A stretch of DNA of 37,117 bases, from positions 28,050 through 65,166 of the forward strand of contig NW_003131854.1 of assembly GCF_000003605.2 (NCBI RefSeq). Direction: 5' to 3'. Below the pieces are notes generated by a model. It was not told the DNA's origin. It did not search any database and saw only the letters and a list, made by a program, of their open reading frames with translations. The stretch comes from Saccoglossus kowalevskii (taxonomy: Eukaryota; Hemichordata; Enteropneusta; Harrimaniidae). Shown here in pieces: positions 1-9,872 of this stretch. Numbering within the stretch: position 1 is the first letter of the stretch; each line of letters opens with the position of its first letter. A program made the translations under genes and the position numbers.

Positions 1-699
1 AGAGTGATTGACGGCTACTATGGCTCTGCCATGTGGCCTCGGTCACATGGGTTCGTGACGTAAGGGGTAAAATAATTTTGAGGTCATGGAGCTTCCCCTG
101 ACCTAGATTCTATCTCTCCGTCACTGGCAGAATCGCTGATTAATGCCTACAGTTCAAAACAGTCATTTTTACTGACTGGAGTCTATGGTGGGTATGAACT
201 ATGTGAATAGGCGGGTTCGGAGAACCCTCGCCTAAAACAAAAGTAAACACTACCGGTGCTACTTCTTATAGTTTCTATTAATGAAAATATTAAAGTTAAC
301 ATTTTGCCTAATACATAAAAGGCTTTTTAGGAACTGAAAGTATAATTACCGGTATACTTTCAGTTCCTGAAGAAGTCTTATGCTTTTAGTTCCTGAAGAA
401 GCCATTATGTACAGCGAAACTTTTAATGAACATTGTCATCAATAGAAACCGTAAGGAGTACATGTAACAGTGTGTATTTTTGTTTGTTCTACTTTGACGG
501 TATATGTAAAGGATCCCAGCTAAGTTTTCATTAATTCTCAATTATACTGACTTGTGAAGCTAAAGCAATTTATGTACCGTATAACAAAGGCTAGCAGTAT
601 GTCCAAATTAAATCTCCAATCCCGGTTAATTCACCTCTTTATATAATTGTCAGATTTGTAAATAATTAATTAGTGTTTTCTCATGTTTAATCCTACTAG
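1..699. other. Upstream or intronic sequence with no supported exon; contains a strong hairpin
   Basis: The splice acceptor at 698-699 shows that an upstream exon of the next gene exists. I tested frames with possible donors in the first 70 bases (GTAAGG at 60) and none gives an open frame in the required phase, so that exon is probably outside the window. The first 240 bases are richer in GC than what follows and hold a short GGCGGGTTC/GAACCCTCGCC-like hairpin near 210-233. A 16-bp perfect inverted repeat at 329-368 is listed separately. Nothing else is recognised. Confidence 0.5.
329..368. repeat. Perfect 16-bp inverted repeat with an adjoining direct repeat
   Basis: Left arm AGGAACTGAAAGTATA (329-344) and right arm 353-368 are exact reverse complements separated by 8 nt. 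The right arm runs into a direct repeat: the TTTCAGTTCCTGAAGAAG-like motif at 358-375 recurs as TTTTAGTTCCTGAAGAAG at 384-401. The motif therefore occurs three times, once inverted. It may be a small MITE remnant or a foldback structure; no function is evident. Confidence 0.7.
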
Positions 700-2941
700 A
701 TGAGTTTTCCTGGGCTGATTCTGATGCTGAAGAAAGGACATTAGCTTCGCTGAGAGCGGATTTAGTTAAAAACAGTCCCACCAGAAGTGATGTAAACACT
801 CCACCGAGTAGAGGTAGTGAACAATTTCATTTTGCTATGAGGAAGTGGAACACAGAAAATGTTCACACTGATAGTCATCACACCAAAATCCCTGTGTGTT
901 TTGGTGCATTTGGAAAATAAGGATGTTTTAAAATGTGTACAGATATTTCATTTTGCAGCATATATGTCAATTAGGTATTAACCAAATTAGGCCACCTTGG
1001 TGATCTTTTGAAGGAAGGTCCATATTTGCTGTGTTTTTCAAAGTCAGCGTACATATACATGTATATAGTGACAGCTTCCATTTTACTTCTTTGTACTGGT
1101 ACATGTAATTTGCCTTTATGTATGTCTGTTTGTTGAAGTATTATTAATATATGTAGTCAGTTGAAAAAACAAAAACATTTTTTTGCAGAGAACAACAATA
1201 ATTCAAAGACTCTGCCAGTCCGTAGAGAGGTGCAATCCAGTGAGCAGTCTGCACAGTACGCACAAAATCCTAAAAGAACACGAGACAAACATCAGAGAAG
1301 CATGTCACAGCAACAGTTAGTTTCCTCATCCCAGATAAACCTTGAAAGTAGTGGTTTACAAAATCCAGCATACAATGACAATTTTGGTCCTAGCGATGAT
1401 GATGGTAAAGATAGAGCTAGTTTTGCTTACTCTGAAAATGTTGGGTAAGTGTCGTTCTGCACGGTTGAAGTCATGCTGAATCTAGTAGTGTAAATTACAA
1501 ATTGTAAAAGTTTTTCTTTGAAAACTATAAATACTGTATTTTCTCTCTTTTCTTTGCTGTGTATATAAATGACAGTGTATTAAATGATACGTAAAATATT
1601 GTCATTAATTTCTATTATATTTATTATTAATCCTAAACGTTACTTTGTATTTTGCCAGGTATATTTATTATTATGAGCATGGTAGTAGAAGATACTATGA
1701 TGGTAGAGGAGCACAGAGTGATGCATACATGGCAGGGATTGCTGACAAGTAAGTAATGTGTGCGTCACATGGTGTACCCTGTGCATGTCTACTATGAACC
1801 CACCAATCTATTGAATTCCTTGCCTCATCTAATCTGGTAGGAAACACCATGCTGTCTACTCAAATCATTTCTTTATTATTCAACATTGAAATTATGATGT
1901 ATATTATAGTGGTTTAATATATTGGGTGTGGACTTTTCTTTGGGTTTGACTTCTCGTGTGTGATGAGAAAAAATTGGCATAGACCGGCTATATCAGAAGT
2001 GAAAATAAAAGGCAATGAAAATACTATTTTCCCACTGGTTTTCATGTAAATTATAACAAATCAGTAAAAATAAATGATTCAAATTGCTGTTTTCGACTAA
2101 AGTAATCCACGCAATAATGCATTAAACTTTTGAGCATTACAGCAAGTCTCAGAAGTATTGGGGCAGCCAATTTGCAAACTCACTTGCGAATTGGCTAACT
2201 GCTTTGGTTTTGACTAAACGGTGAGACTTGCTGTAAAAATCAGACTTGTCACCTTTCACTAAAAATAATTTGTTTGCATAATTTTCTAATTTCATATATT
2301 TTCATCAAGACCTGTAGCCAAGGGAAAGTATGTGTATATGATCCAAAATTCACGAAGAAATTACTGAAAAATATTCAAAAATATGGTAGCATAAAAGCTG
2401 ATGACTGATTCTGTGCAATGTCTTGATGCATGCCAGACTGGATGGTGGTTTATTGCTCTGAATAATACCCTGTTTATTTTTAAACCTCACAAAATAACTT
2501 TTAAAATAATTTCAATAATTTCAATTTTTCTCTTTTTTTTTGCACAGATCTGCAGCTATAATAAAAAGAGGCTTACAAGAATTCTTCCATGCTTTACGCA
2601 TCATAGTGGAAGCTTTATTACTTCTCGTCCTTGAATCTTCAAGATTTGTCTTTCAAAACTTAGTTCAGTTTTTCTTAAAAGAGTTCTTCATCGTGATTGG
2701 AGACCATTGTCTGCGGCCTATGCTCTCTGCACTGTACAATCACGTTGTTCAACCGATCGTGGTGTTCTCGTACAATGTTGGTGTGGGATTCAAGCGTATT
2801 CTCTATCCATTTATTGAAATTCTCCGGGATATAATGCTAGTTGTTGCAATTCCTCTTCGTGCCTTTAGACTCTTTGAACTCAATTGGAAGGTACCAAGTG
2901 ATGTAAACGATCAACGTTATAGACAAATACAGCAAGTGTAG
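700..2941 (+). CDS. Unrecognised multi-exon gene, 3' part, with a hydrophobic C-terminal region
   Basis: Four exons join in one open frame: 700-813, 1189-1444, 1659-1748 and 2548-2941, with TAG at 2939-2941. All internal junctions are GT-AG: GAG|GTAGTG with TTTTTTGCAG, GG|GTAAGT with TTTGCCAG, and AA|GTAAGT with TTTTTGCACAG. Phases are 1, 2 and 2, and an incoming phase-1 intron precedes 700. About 283 complete residues are encoded; the N-terminus lies upstream. Residues 1-124 are polar, with an acidic, Trp-containing start (EFSWADSDAEE) and a Gln/Ser/Asn-rich low-complexity stretch. Residues 124-145 are Tyr-rich (YIYYYEHGSRRYYDG). The last exon (about 155-284) is strongly hydrophobic, with candidate membrane or amphipathic helices near 168-206, 221-246 and 248-262, and then a short polar tail. 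The neighbouring regions give no clue to function. I do not recognise the family. Coding status rests on the matching phases and clean splice sites. Confidence 0.8.
2138..2235. mobile_element. MITE-like nested inverted repeat in the last intron of the first gene
   Basis: Outer arms TACAGCAAGTCTCA (2138-2151) and TGAGACTTGCTGTA (2222-2235) are perfect 14-bp reverse complements. A second, inner inverted repeat, GCCAATTTGC / GCGAATTGGC (about 2168-2197), matches at 9 of 10 positions. The 98-bp unit would fold into a long hairpin. I see no convincing target-site duplication. A short non-autonomous DNA element is the simplest reading. Confidence 0.55.
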
Positions 2942-5089
2942 TGAATATCGGATTTTCAAATTGACCTTCTGATACCCTCATCGCAGTCAACATTGAACTG
3001 TTTCCAAGTAGATAAGGAAACCATGACTGGTAAACTTTTGTAACACTTCTCATGACTTCTCTCACAACAAATGCTCTGAACATACGACATGAATGTAATT
3101 GGCACAAACATGCATGAAGACTGTAACAAGGCTTTTAATTTATTTATTCTCTTACCTGGTCCTTGTTATCTGGATATACAGTCAAACCTGTATTTAGCGC
3201 CCACCAAAGGGACTTAATTAAAATGGTCTTTATATTTATAGACAAATGGTCTTTACTAGTATGTGGATATTGGATTATTTTTTTATGCATTGCATACTCG
3301 TACATTTGATGTAATATTTGTTGAAAAAGTAATGAAATACTACTGTTGCAACAAAAACAAATTTATTTGAGTTGATTGAAAATCAAATAAGTTTGGAGGA
3401 AATTAAAAAGTATATAAACAGATTGCTAATTATTATTTATTTTGGTCTCTAACCAAAAAAAGAATCTTGAAAATACTGTGGAAGACAAATTAATAAGTTT
3501 TGGACTGCCTAAAAAGTGGTTACCCGGTACTATAGGTAGGCGGTCACTAACACAAGTTTAAGTGTATTTTTAATTTCTTTCATTACTTACATAGCGAATT
3601 ATTAATATAATGTTTTAAAGCATTGTAGTTGTCACTCAGGATGTGTTTATATTTTGTGTAAACAATGTATTTTTTTATATGTCGCTTGAGATTCGTCTTA
3701 AACATTACTTCATGTGACAACTGTCATTTTAAGATTAACAGAGGCTTGGCTGCCAGAATTGGTGCTATGCAAAAATCTGTGGCTGAATTTCCATGCTGTG
3801 CTACTTGGAATATTAAATTAAACCAGTCCCTCCACTCTTACAGCTTGTTGGCCACGTCAAAGGAGAAAACAGTGTTTGATACTTAAATATGCAAATTCAC
3901 AGGTACTCATTTTTATCAAATCTATTTTGTAAGAATTGTAAATATTTTTAATGAAAAGCACATTCAGTCTGTTTTTAGTATTAAAAACTCATTCCTCATA
4001 ATTCCTCCTTTTTACACATTGTACTTAATTATTATAATGATGTGTCATTGTATCCTTGCCTTTCTAATTTTAGAAAGAAATATATTTTAATATTTAATAG
4101 TAAATTTGTTTTTATCTGATATTGCTACTTAAAGATTTTTATCCAATTTTATTTATAAATTATTTGCACATTTACACATAATGTATAGTTTCTTTCACCT
4201 TTCTATTAAAGTACACATCAGTGTATAAAATACAGTAACAACACTAGAATTTATTTGGAAAATTTTGTGTGGCATGTTAGTGTTTCTTCTCGCAAGTAAA
4301 ACATGCGCTGAGATCATTCATATAAGTTGAATAAAAAAAAGTGGCAGTATTATCAGTATTTAACAAAATACAACATTTACAATTCTTGAATATTCTTTTG
4401 TCACATTTGTGAATAATGTATTGGATAAAGTACAAGGACTTTATCGGTCTTAAAAACCATCGCCACTGACCATCTTGCTTGAGTAATTGACTGGTTGTAC
4501 ACAGTCACTTCAATTCACTGTTGGAACAAAATAAGGAACAGTCAATGGAAGCACTATCATACAATTTATGAATTTTCATTAGTTTTTGTTATCAATTAGG
4601 GAATTATTATTTATTTGTATTCAGAGTTCACGTCCAAAATTATTTTATGTGTTTATATTTAGATTGTGCATATATTATTTTAGTTATAAGTCATCATTTT
4701 ACATAACTATAATATCTTGTTTGACTCTGAAAGCAAGAAAATGTCTTTACTGGTGACTTTGCTGAAAGCTAGATTTTGTAGTTGCACTAAAATGATGGAG
4801 AATAACCTAATTTTTCTGATAAAACAAAAAAGATGTCTCAAGTTTATCAGTCTTACCTCTGACAGTTTGAATTTAATGCACGAATGGTGTACCACCAAGG
4901 GCCGTAATATTTCAAATATTGTGAATGGCTTTATCAACATGTATTAGCTAGCGGTATCTGATATTCTCATAAATATACTTTGTTGGGATGCTACCATGTT
5001 TCTTTCATGTTATAGAATACTGTGAAATACAGTACATTACATTTTTGTAAGTTTGGTTCCAATGTCTGAAGCAGCATATCATCTGTATC
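2942..5089. other. 3' UTR and intergenic DNA
   Basis: This AT-rich stretch follows the TAG of the first gene and has no ORF with coding character. It probably begins with that gene's 3' UTR. Poly(A)-signal hexamers are seen at about 4205 (ATTAAA) and 4331 (AATAAA), but the real end cannot be fixed from sequence. The short overlapping ORFs at 4707-4947 on both strands are unconvincing. Confidence 0.5.
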
Positions 5090-5412
5090 CTCGGGGGCGG
5101 AGCTACGTCACAGACGTTCCACGTTGCTAAGACGCGCACCACTGTACCATGCATTTCTATGGGCTCTGTGCGCGCTGCTGTGGTACGCCGGTCGAGCCGG
5201 TGAAAATTCGAGAAAACAACACAAACTCAACTTTGAAGTAATCTCGAACAACCAAATTTATACATGTTACACACGTAGGGCTAATCTTGTAACACTGTTT
5301 AGGGGAGTCTCAACAATCATCCCAAAGTACTGTTTTCTGCGAGTTTTGGGCCTTTGTTTTCACCACCGCAGGTTGCCAGGCGGTGAAAATGCCCGGATGT
5401 CCGCCCCCCGAG
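5090..5412. mobile_element. GC- and CpG-rich ~320-bp element with terminal inverted repeats (possible MITE)
   Basis: The left end CTCGGGGGCGGA (5090-5101) and the right end TCCGCCCCCCGAG (5400-5412) are inverted copies differing by one G. The segment stands out as GC- and CpG-rich in an AT-rich background. CGGTGAAAAT occurs twice inside it, near 5199 and 5380. No target-site duplication is evident. Read on the minus strand it also looks promoter-like, with a GC box (CCGCCCCC) and TGACGTAG next to each other, so an unmethylated regulatory patch is an alternative. The 97-codon ORF through it has no recognisable protein character. Confidence 0.5.
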
Positions 5413-6603
5413 AATAGTGATAGATAGTGGATAGCTGAATACCCTTTGGGTGTCAAAATCTACTTTTGTCACTATTTAAAAATTGTAAACCCATGTTAGT
5501 TTTTTTCTAAATTTTCCCCAAATCTGTGATTAATACTTGTAGTTAATAAAAAATGATGTCCAGTCGGTACATAATTATTAAAAAACAATGTAGTAGATTA
5601 TATAAAAACAAGTGAAATGTAGCAACAAAATTTTACTGAGAAAAAATATATTGCTCAAAGGGTTACAGTAATCTTGAGTTAGAGTAAATAATATGATAGG
5701 TAATACAAGACATGATTCTTTAGTACATTTTTGTTCCCTGTATATTGTGAATTTTTAATATTTTTTTATTCATATTTAGACAAATTATTTATTACACAGA
5801 GTTAGTTATTAGAAATATATCAGAAATATTCAGTGTTTTTCTTTTTACTGTGATTCAGGGTTTGCGCTTGTGGTTCGGCAAGACGAGTCCCACTTACAAA
5901 ATTTTAAGAAATTGAAATTTGACCCTGGATAAATTCATTAGAGATTGGACCCCAGCATGCCTGAAAAACTGGGTCCATCTTCAACAATTGGAGTCCGGGA
6001 AGCAAAATATGGGGTTAACACAATCCCTGTGATTATTACAGTACAAAATAATTTTAAAAGCAGTAATGTATACTCATTCATGCTGGAAATAGTGCATAAT
6101 TTACCCTGTATCTATGTTCTACTTATATGAGCTACTATATCCATCCATAAACAGATAATTTACAAGTAACCTTGCAAAAACTGAACTACAAATATTGTCA
6201 AGTGATGCAGGACATCTCTTTCTAATTTAATTTTTGTGAAAACTGTTTGAATATAAATTTCAATATGAGAACGTACTGATCAGTTTGGGTTTCTGAGAGT
6301 GATGGGTGTATATAACCATGGATGTACTCCATGATATAACAATGACAGTGTTCATAAATTACAATCTAGGATTACTTCACTATTTTTTTTTTGTGGTGTC
6401 TATATGCTTGCTTTGTTGTTGGTTTGTTGTAAATAGGTATACTAGACATCTGCTAATATGTTTTATTCTAGTAATTCATGCACAAAAGTATAATATACTT
6501 ACTTAAAAAAAGTTGTGCACAAATCGCCTAATTCTTTGATGTAGATATTTTTAATAGAGTAATGGTATTCACAGTGGTGCTGTATTGTAATCAATAGAAA
6601 ATA
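5413..6603. other. Non-coding AT-rich stretch
   Basis: I see no credible exon, RNA gene or clear repeat structure here. Short ORFs at 5945-6130 and 6306-6506 have the composition of random AT-rich DNA. Confidence 0.5.
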
Positions 6604-6774
6604 TTTAATTAAAGTGGGGGAGTCGTCACCTGTGCATGCGTCAAATGGCCATAGCGTGTCATTGTTTACAAACAAGCATCTACCCATGAGCCTTTGCATT
6701 TTTACTGTGTGTTATCATAGTTTGGGACTCAATTCCCACGCGTGCGCAGGTGACGACCCTCCTGTTTTAATTAA
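6604..6774. mobile_element. Short MITE with ~25-bp imperfect TIRs and TTTAATTAA flanks
   Basis: Bases 6617-6641 and the reverse complement of 6738-6762 match at 21 of 25 positions; both arms contain GTCGTCACCTG. The element is bracketed by TTTAATTAA at 6604-6612 and 6766-6774, which could be a 9-bp target-site duplication or, more conservatively, a TTAA duplication (6609-6612 and 6767-6770). TTAA would point to a piggyBac- or Kolobok-type origin. The flank is itself AT-rich and palindromic, so the duplication is not certain. No coding capacity. Confidence 0.65.
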
Positions 6775-7254
6775 TAAATGACAGCAAAACAAAACTAGTG
6801 CTGTGAAGGTTATCTGCTCTCTCATTCCCACTGATGTGTCAATTTATTGGAAACGTGTATTATTATCTTAAACAAGTTAGATTATATACACCCTAACATG
6901 TAGCTATTGCATAAAAAAAAGACTCAAATGTTGTAAAGTACAGTCACAGTAATTATCCAGTATATATTATGTACAGTTTGTTATAAATATATATTGCATT
7001 TGCTCTATTAGAAGCTTATATCTAATATAAGTGCATATCAACAATAAATTGCAGGTATACCGTTTACTGAATCATTAAAATGCGACTTACTTTGACCTTA
7101 GAAACTGCTCTGTAATTTGCACGTGCTACTAGCTACAGTAGTGCTATTGTAATTCACGTTGATTACATTATCTTGTCGTATTCAGAAAGATGATTTGTGA
7201 TTAATAAAAGATTGATAATTAGAATGATAATCTGTCTTTTTTACTTTTACACGC
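6775..7254. other. Non-coding AT-rich stretch
   Basis: Nothing recognised. A GTAAGT-like sequence on the minus strand near 7085 was checked for association with an exon, and the flanking reading frames gave nothing recognisable. Confidence 0.45.
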
Positions 7255-7680
7255 ATACAAGAATGTTGAAACTGATGAGTGTCAGTGCGCCCTCAAGTGT
7301 TTTTGCAGTAACGAAAAGTGCGCCCTCCTGCGGCTGACATTTACCGAGATTTGGTGTCCGTGTTAATTTTTTTGACGGAGCAAATATGAGTATTCTCGCT
7401 TTCATCGACGTGAATGAAAATGACCAGGTAAGGGGTGGTACTTAATATAACACCATCGTTACAAAGTTGGTTTCTGTAATTATTTAAACAAGTGGTTTTG
7501 TCTTGTTGATCGTACGGTATTGCACAATGATGATATCCAACATGGCGGCTTCCATGTTGCATGTGGGGCGAGATATTTGTAACATATTGCCGACCTCAAT
7601 TCGTTTAAATGAATATTTGGCCTTACGTGAAGAATGTTTATAGGATGCGTATTTGTAGTATACTTCAACGTTAAGATGAC
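7255..7680 (+). promoter_or_regulatory. CpG-rich promoter-like patch with a possible short first exon
   Basis: CpG dinucleotides and GCGCCCTC motifs (twice, near 7288 and 7320) cluster here in an otherwise CpG-poor background. ATG at 7386 opens 14 codons (MSILAFIDVNENDQ) that end exactly at a consensus donor, CAG|GTAAGG (GT at 7428). Further down, AACATGGCGGC near 7539-7549 resembles the YY1-type start-site element seen at many metazoan promoters, and its ATG opens a 33-codon ORF. I could not find a matching downstream exon, so gene assignment is speculative. A repeat fragment is an alternative. Confidence 0.3.
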
Positions 7681-8057
7681 TAGCTAGGTGTGTATTGTCA
7701 TTTGCTTCAATTTTCGCGGGAAAATTCAGATAAATGCAGATTGTCAAAAAATATTGATTCCTGGTACTCGTTCATTCTGGAAGATACTTGCAGTCTGGTT
7801 AACAATGTGTGTCATGCGAGACAATCCAGTATGTTCTTGTACGAAACCCCACTCACTTATGCACTTGGACATAATAATAGTAATGGTCATACATGTACCA
7901 GTATGGTCTCTAACAGGACGGATTTTGTAGGGTTTAATGAAATCTCCCTGAATAAAGTTGGGTCAGATTGTTTGGTGCTGAGGAAGAATACAGTCAAACT
8001 CAGCCAGATGTAATCGCTGTAGTGTGAAGTGGTCAATGGTGATGCTACTTCTTCACT

Positions 8058-8245
8058 GATATGTTGTTGGTTAACTCCCGTGGCTGTTTTGTTGTCGATT
8101 CCAGTGACACAAGTTCACAAAAAATAAACTATCTGACATGCAGCGCGCCCAGCAACGCTACGCGCTCTTCGACATGTTGTTGTTTTTAATAATTCACATG
8201 ACTCTTGTCCATTTCAGTGACGCAAGTTTACAAAAAAACATGAAC
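8058..8245 (+). repeat. Two degenerate direct copies of a GTTGTTG...CAGTGACGCAAG motif
   Basis: A motif around GTTGT(C)GATTCCAGTGACACAAGTTCACAAAA (about 8089-8121, described here by its parts) recurs as ATTTCAGTGACGCAAGTTTACAAAA at about 8210-8235. Related sequence lies inverted on the other side of the LINE at 9387-9595, including a shared ATTTCAGTGACGCA. This looks like an older repeat family surrounding the LINE insertion. Confidence 0.45.
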
Positions 8246-8300
8246 ACTACATCGGAAACACTGACATTGCATTGGCGACTGCTACGTGAAAACAACAAAA

Positions 8301-9385
8301 CTAATAATAATAATAATCTTTATTGAAACCGTATCCCGAAGTGGGATCTTAGTTGAAAATACAATAAAGTAATACAAATATATAGCAAAAAAAATACAAG
8401 ACATTCACAGACAATTGAATAAAGAAAAGAGGCGAAAAAAAAAAAATTAAATTATTTGGGTTGTGGCATCTGGCATTTTAGGATTTTTTCTTGTCGTAAT
8501 TTGAAACAAGTGTGGATGAATTCTCCTAGCTCAATGATTGTTTTGTCATTTTTACTTTTTACTATATCTGTAAGTTGTTCGTCATCCGTCCCCAAGTTGT
8601 TTTTAATGTATTTAATATTCTTGATCATGATTTCTCGTTCCTTCTTGTATAGATTACAATTGAGAAGAAAATGTTTTTCATTTTCAATTTCCTGTTTAAA
8701 TTGTCACAAACTAGGCAAATTCGGTCCTCCGCTAGAATGTTATTATATCTGCCTCTTTCGATTTGAAGGGTATGAGCACTTATTCTGAGTTTTGTCATAG
8801 CAGCTCTATGATTTGAATTTTTGATTGTAGTGAGATATTTTTCATATGCAAATTCTGTTTTAATTTTCCTATACATGTAAGTTCGTAACTTGTTTTTATG
8901 GTTTTTACCTTTGTTGTCATCGTGTAATGTTTCTGTGCTATGTATTTCAAAGGATTGTTCTAGTTTGCGCGTTACTGTTTCAGTGATTTGTTTTTCATCA
9001 AGAGATTTATATTTTTCCGAAATATTTCCCATATTTAAATTTTCTCAAATTTGTTTTATGTCTGTTACCCAGTTGTCTTTTCCTTTTTTATCAAGATGTA
9101 TTCCAAGATTGTAAGCTTCATGCACTAGCGAATTTGGGTTAGAATTATTTATTTTGATCCAATATTTGATCATATATTTTAAGCTTGTTGCTAGGAGAGG
9201 ATATCTTCCCAACTCTAGTAGGCTTGCCAAATTACTTGCTTTGCTATTTACTTTTAAAAGGTATTTGCAGAAATGTATTTGTACTTTTTCCATTGGTGTA
9301 GACAGATTTGCCATTATGTTTCTACTAATGTTTCAATTTGTAGCCATTTTATATGAAGCAACAAATTTTTACAATTCTTTTTTTT
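8301..9385 (-). mobile_element. 5'-truncated non-LTR retrotransposon (LINE) copy, minus strand
   Basis: The copy reads right to left. Remnants of the ORF2 C-terminus (8452-9314) are followed by a ~150-bp 3' UTR and a 3' end of CAATAAAG plus (ATT)n at about 8301-8325. The 3' UTR has a small hairpin, ATCCC-GAAGT-GGGAT (8334-8348 on the plus strand). An (ATT)n microsatellite tail rather than poly(A) suits CR1/L2-type LINEs. The endonuclease and reverse transcriptase domains are absent, as expected of a 5'-truncated copy. The 5' edge near 9320-9385 is uncertain, and I see no convincing target-site duplication. Confidence 0.7.
8452..9314 (-). pseudogene. Broken LINE ORF2 C-terminal fragment
   Basis: Two in-frame segments (9314-9045 and 9032-8625) are separated by a single TGA at 9045-9047. 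The first carries IHFCKYLLKV and LGRYPLLAT, the second LRISAHTLQIERGRY and ICLVC; these patterns are typical of the region after the reverse transcriptase in CR1/L2/Jockey-like ORF2 proteins. Near 8690 the frame slips: the expected HFLLxC part of the zinc-knuckle-like C-terminus continues in the adjacent frame and runs to a TAA at 8452-8454. One nonsense codon and one frameshift make this a dead copy. The subfamily is not assigned. Confidence 0.75.
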
Positions 9386-9386
9386 G

Positions 9387-9595
9387 TTAGAAAATGACAC
9401 AGTGCTGCTGCGTCATTGAAATCAACAACCCTGACCGCCTGTGTATCGTTCAGCATTTTATTTTTTACCGTGATACAATGTACGACTCGAGTAGTCTGTA
9501 CTATATGTTAGAAATCAACAACACTCTGTACTTTGTTAGAAAATGACAGCGATGCTGCGTCACTGAAATCAACAACATTCACAGACCATTAACTG
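9387..9595. repeat. Two degenerate ~55-bp copies, inverted relative to 8058-8245
   Basis: GTTAGAAAATGACA...GCTGCGTCA(T/C)TGAAATCAACAAC occurs at about 9387-9428 and again at about 9535-9575. Its reverse complement contains ATTTCAGTGACGCA, the core of the copies to the left of the LINE. The LINE therefore sits between inverted members of one repeat family. Confidence 0.5.
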
Positions 9596-9872
9596 GGTGT
9601 TTACCAATCACTTACATCGTAACACATAACCTGGCCTAGGCCTTCAAGGATAAATAACAATAGAATGTGACTGAAAGCAACTTCTGAAGTTACAAAATTC
9701 AAATGTTATGGCCAATTTGTAACTATAATAAGATGTTTTTCAAGATCACTATATCAATGTACAATTTTTTGATACATTAATGACATGCCAGAGAAATTAA
9801 ATAATCAAGAAAAATCGCTGTGCGTTTGTGACTTGACAAAACGACTAAAGGGCATACTGTCATGGACCTACA
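9596..9872. other. Non-coding spacer
   Basis: AT-rich sequence between the repeat flanking the LINE and the TIR element. Nothing recognised. Confidence 0.45.

Noticed and set aside
1-66. An upstream exon of the first gene ending at GTAAGG (60)
   Set aside because: The only open frame there gives phase 2 at that donor, while the exon at 700 needs phase 1, and the frame that would give phase 1 has stops.
5124-5417. 97-codon ORF in the GC-rich block
   Set aside because: It lies entirely inside the TIR-bounded element and shows no recognisable protein features.
7690-8013. 107-codon ORF after the promoter-like patch
   Set aside because: The possible acceptor near 7790 has a poor pyrimidine tract and the wrong phase for the donor at 7427, and I recognise no similarity.
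9045-9314. Two separate minus-strand host genes at 8625-9032 and 9045-9314
   Set aside because: They are parts of one LINE reading frame split by a single TGA and continue one typical ORF2 C-terminal pattern.
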